A program made the translations under genes and the position numbers. The notes beneath the pieces are model-generated. The model did no database searches and was not told where the DNA came from. It saw only the letters and a list, made by a program, of their open reading frames with translations. Positions 61,700-64,000 of a DNA stretch of 64,000 bases are shown one piece after another (position 1 is the first letter of the stretch; each line of letters begins with the position of its first letter). Origin of the DNA: Streblospio benedicti (taxonomy: Eukaryota > Annelida > Polychaeta > Spionida > Spionidae); NCBI GenBank assembly GCA_019095985.1, contig CM032661.1, forward strand, positions 22,927,182-22,991,181. The letters are read 5' to 3'.

Positions 61700-64000
61700 T
61701 AGTGAAAATAGCATACATTTTGCCAGAAATTCTCTTGTAATGTGCAGTGAGAAAACAACCAAATTCCGAATTGCATCAAGCAATAAATATAAAGTAAAAC
61801 TGCATGTGCATTAATTTTTGATAATGAATTATATAGGCCCTATATCTAATCTTATCGTAGTTGATTTAGAAAAACAACCCGAACCGCGTAAGTGCGCTTA
61901 TGGATTTCTGCCATAACATTTGGTGTTTATTTGTTTGGTGTTTTGCAACTCCAACCATAGCACAATGCATTCGGTCGCGTTTGACTCGTAAGTATATCGA
62001 GGGATTGACTAATTCTAAGACTGAGTGACAGTCATTTTATACCAACTGCATTGTCTAATAGCTAATTCATCATCAATTACGCCTGGTACAAAGAAACGTA
62101 CGTTTGGTCCACTCGGCGAGCGTCATTCAACTCCAGAACAATGATCGCACAGGAACAAACGGTTACGCGGCTGGAAAATCTTTCCACTGAGATCAATATC
62201 ATGATATGCACTTTATAGATCACAGACTTTTAGACTTGCAAGGTAGTGAATGTCCATTGTGGATCTACACGTTACTTAGGGCGGCTCTGGCCCTGAATAT
62301 GTCTTACAATATAACTGATAGAACTAGCACAGTTCAGGTAAACAAATAAATGTCATGTTTTGGTATATTGGACTGCTCGTGGTTGCTCGTCACATGATAA
62401 CGGATGGTGCGGACATTAACAAAGTGAATGAGAGGAGAGTGTGTATCACAATGGATTCGTGTTTTCAATGCAGATAATAGTGAACAAATGGTTGGAAAGG
62501 TAAGGGTAATTGTGTTTCTATATGCAAGCTCAGCATGACCGCTGGATACATGGTTAGATAGTTGCCACTAAGGGTATTCGTGGCCCGGCAGCTGCTGTAG
62601 GAATCCTGTTTCCACAGCTAGGCATCAATGTCAACACGTGCGGGCAGTTGCCTCATACTTCCCAATGCTCCAGTATCGTACGTGCTAAGTATATGATACG
62701 CCTTTGGGATAGGACCCACTACGGCACAAGTATTCGTCGTATGATTCAGAAACAATCAACATGTAAAAATCAAGACGTTAGATAAATATGGGCAAAAATG
62801 GTCGATCCATGTGCACGAATAAGCGATAATTACGTACATCGGATGTAGTGAGGACTCGTGGCCTCTATTTGTATCATCGATCAGATTATACCCGGCTCAT
62901 GATTCTCTGTGTTTGGATCTCATTTACTTCATCAAAGGCAGCAATACCGGGGTACACAGTGTAAAACACGTCATCGAGTACGTACTACATAAACATGCGC
63001 ATCAGCTGATGTGTACACGGTAAATACGAGCTGATGAAAAGATCTAGGAACTTATTATGGTATAACAATCCATATCCAACGTTAGAGGTCTGATTTAGTC
63101 AATACCTCCATCAGCCAAAATCCATAGTTGATAGTCCACGAGTTCAATTGAATTGTTTTTACAAATAGATTAGTGATGCACTGCATGCCACTCACCCCAA
63201 CCCCCACAGCCATCACAGGATTTATCGTCTGGTGCATCTGGGTTAGGTGAGATCGAGTCGCATCAAAGAACTACATTTTGGTTGCGGCGTGTCTGTTATC
63301 TAGGTTAATGACGAAAATTGACGTTTCACAGAATGGTATTTTATGTTCTCTCTAAACCAATACCACCGTAGTATTTACTCGTATTTCTGACATGACATTT
63401 ATTAAGCGCAAAACGCCTTCTCTACATAGTTTCCTCAGCAATTGCATAGTTGATAACATAAACATAAATGGTATCTCTTGAATCGATATGGAATACGAAA
63501 CTTTGATTAGCCGTTACAGAGGCCGGACAAGTTTTACAGTCATTAATTGAACAATTACCCGTGAAATGACTGATCTTCGTAAGTATTCGTCAGAAATAGA
63601 TCTAATTAAACTGGGCTCATTGATTCCAAAGAATAGACTTTGGAATATGACACCATGTTAACAATGATCAAGCTCAATTATTTTGTTCAGTTGACTTTTC
63701 GCTAAATTTCAAACAATTGAATGAAATATTGACCCAGTCTACAACCTATTATATTCTCATTATATCGAACTAATATACAAGAGGTTTCATTTCCATTGAA
63801 TCTATATTTGTATTATGTGCAAAATGAATATATTTTTCTTTGGAATGAGTTAAGCAGGTTGTATTATAACTACCTGACAAATCAGTCTAGGCGTATTCCA
63901 ATTAGGAACACATACGTTATATATTCGCCGAGTTACCCGCATACTGTATGCATTCAAACAACCTACGTGTTGACAATGTGCTGATCCTGATTAAGTGGAT
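61700..64000. other. Intergenic DNA to the end of the window, no gene seen
   Basis: No frame with convincing splice sites or recognisable domains. A short last frame at 63796-63984 has the composition of translated AT-rich DNA. Confidence 0.45.

Noticed and set aside
61406-61702. 98-codon proline/phenylalanine-rich protein
   Set aside because: It is produced by the pyrimidine minisatellite and has no splice or domain evidence.

Overview
The window is AT-rich, intron-rich animal nuclear DNA. It carries multi-exon genes with GT-AG introns, LINE and tRNA-SINE debris, MITE-like elements, BEL/Pao and Gypsy fossils, and one 100-base assembly gap. The genes fit a bilaterian invertebrate. Two small secreted coiled-coil/C1q proteins point towards a spiralian, possibly a mollusc, but that placement is inference; no marker fixes the species.

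Layout. 90-1282: a short non-coding element with two 319-bp terminal repeats, each holding a tRNA-like sequence. 1515-6510: two C1q-domain genes in head-to-head orientation, an inverted duplication. 6890-15368: repeat-rich DNA with tRNA-derived SINEs, a ~155-bp tandem repeat, a G-rich minisatellite and a three-level nest of inverted-repeat elements. 15369-16634: a two-exon rhodopsin-like GPCR on the minus strand. 19798-23514: a nine-exon TBC1D20 gene (Rab GAP) on the minus strand, with a hAT-like element upstream. 26489-29810: a BEL/Pao fossil. 31335-53702: a complicated repeated block. 39797-58624: a 13-exon DGAT1 gene on the plus strand. 58625-64000: its likely 3' UTR, then simple repeats and DNA in which I recognise no gene.

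The central puzzle is 31-54 kb. The 5' part of DGAT1 (exons 1-3 and flanks) appears more than once. A partial good-quality copy lies left of the gap. A second copy right of the gap is full of homopolymer-type differences. The third copy holds the usable exons. The exon 3 to exon 4 region is then repeated again: one version carries a Gypsy insertion, the other a hAT-like insertion, and the noisy copy carries neither. I read most of this as unresolved haplotypes or assembly overlap, but a genuine recent tandem duplication remains possible.

The genes do not form one pathway. DGAT1 makes triacylglycerol in the ER, TBC1D20 regulates Rab1-class traffic at the ER/Golgi, the GPCR is probably a peptide receptor, and the C1q proteins are probably secreted recognition molecules. 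The most original observation is the tRNA-bearing terminal-repeat element at 90-1282: its primer-binding-like site resembles the complement of the 3' end of the tRNA-like sequence it carries.
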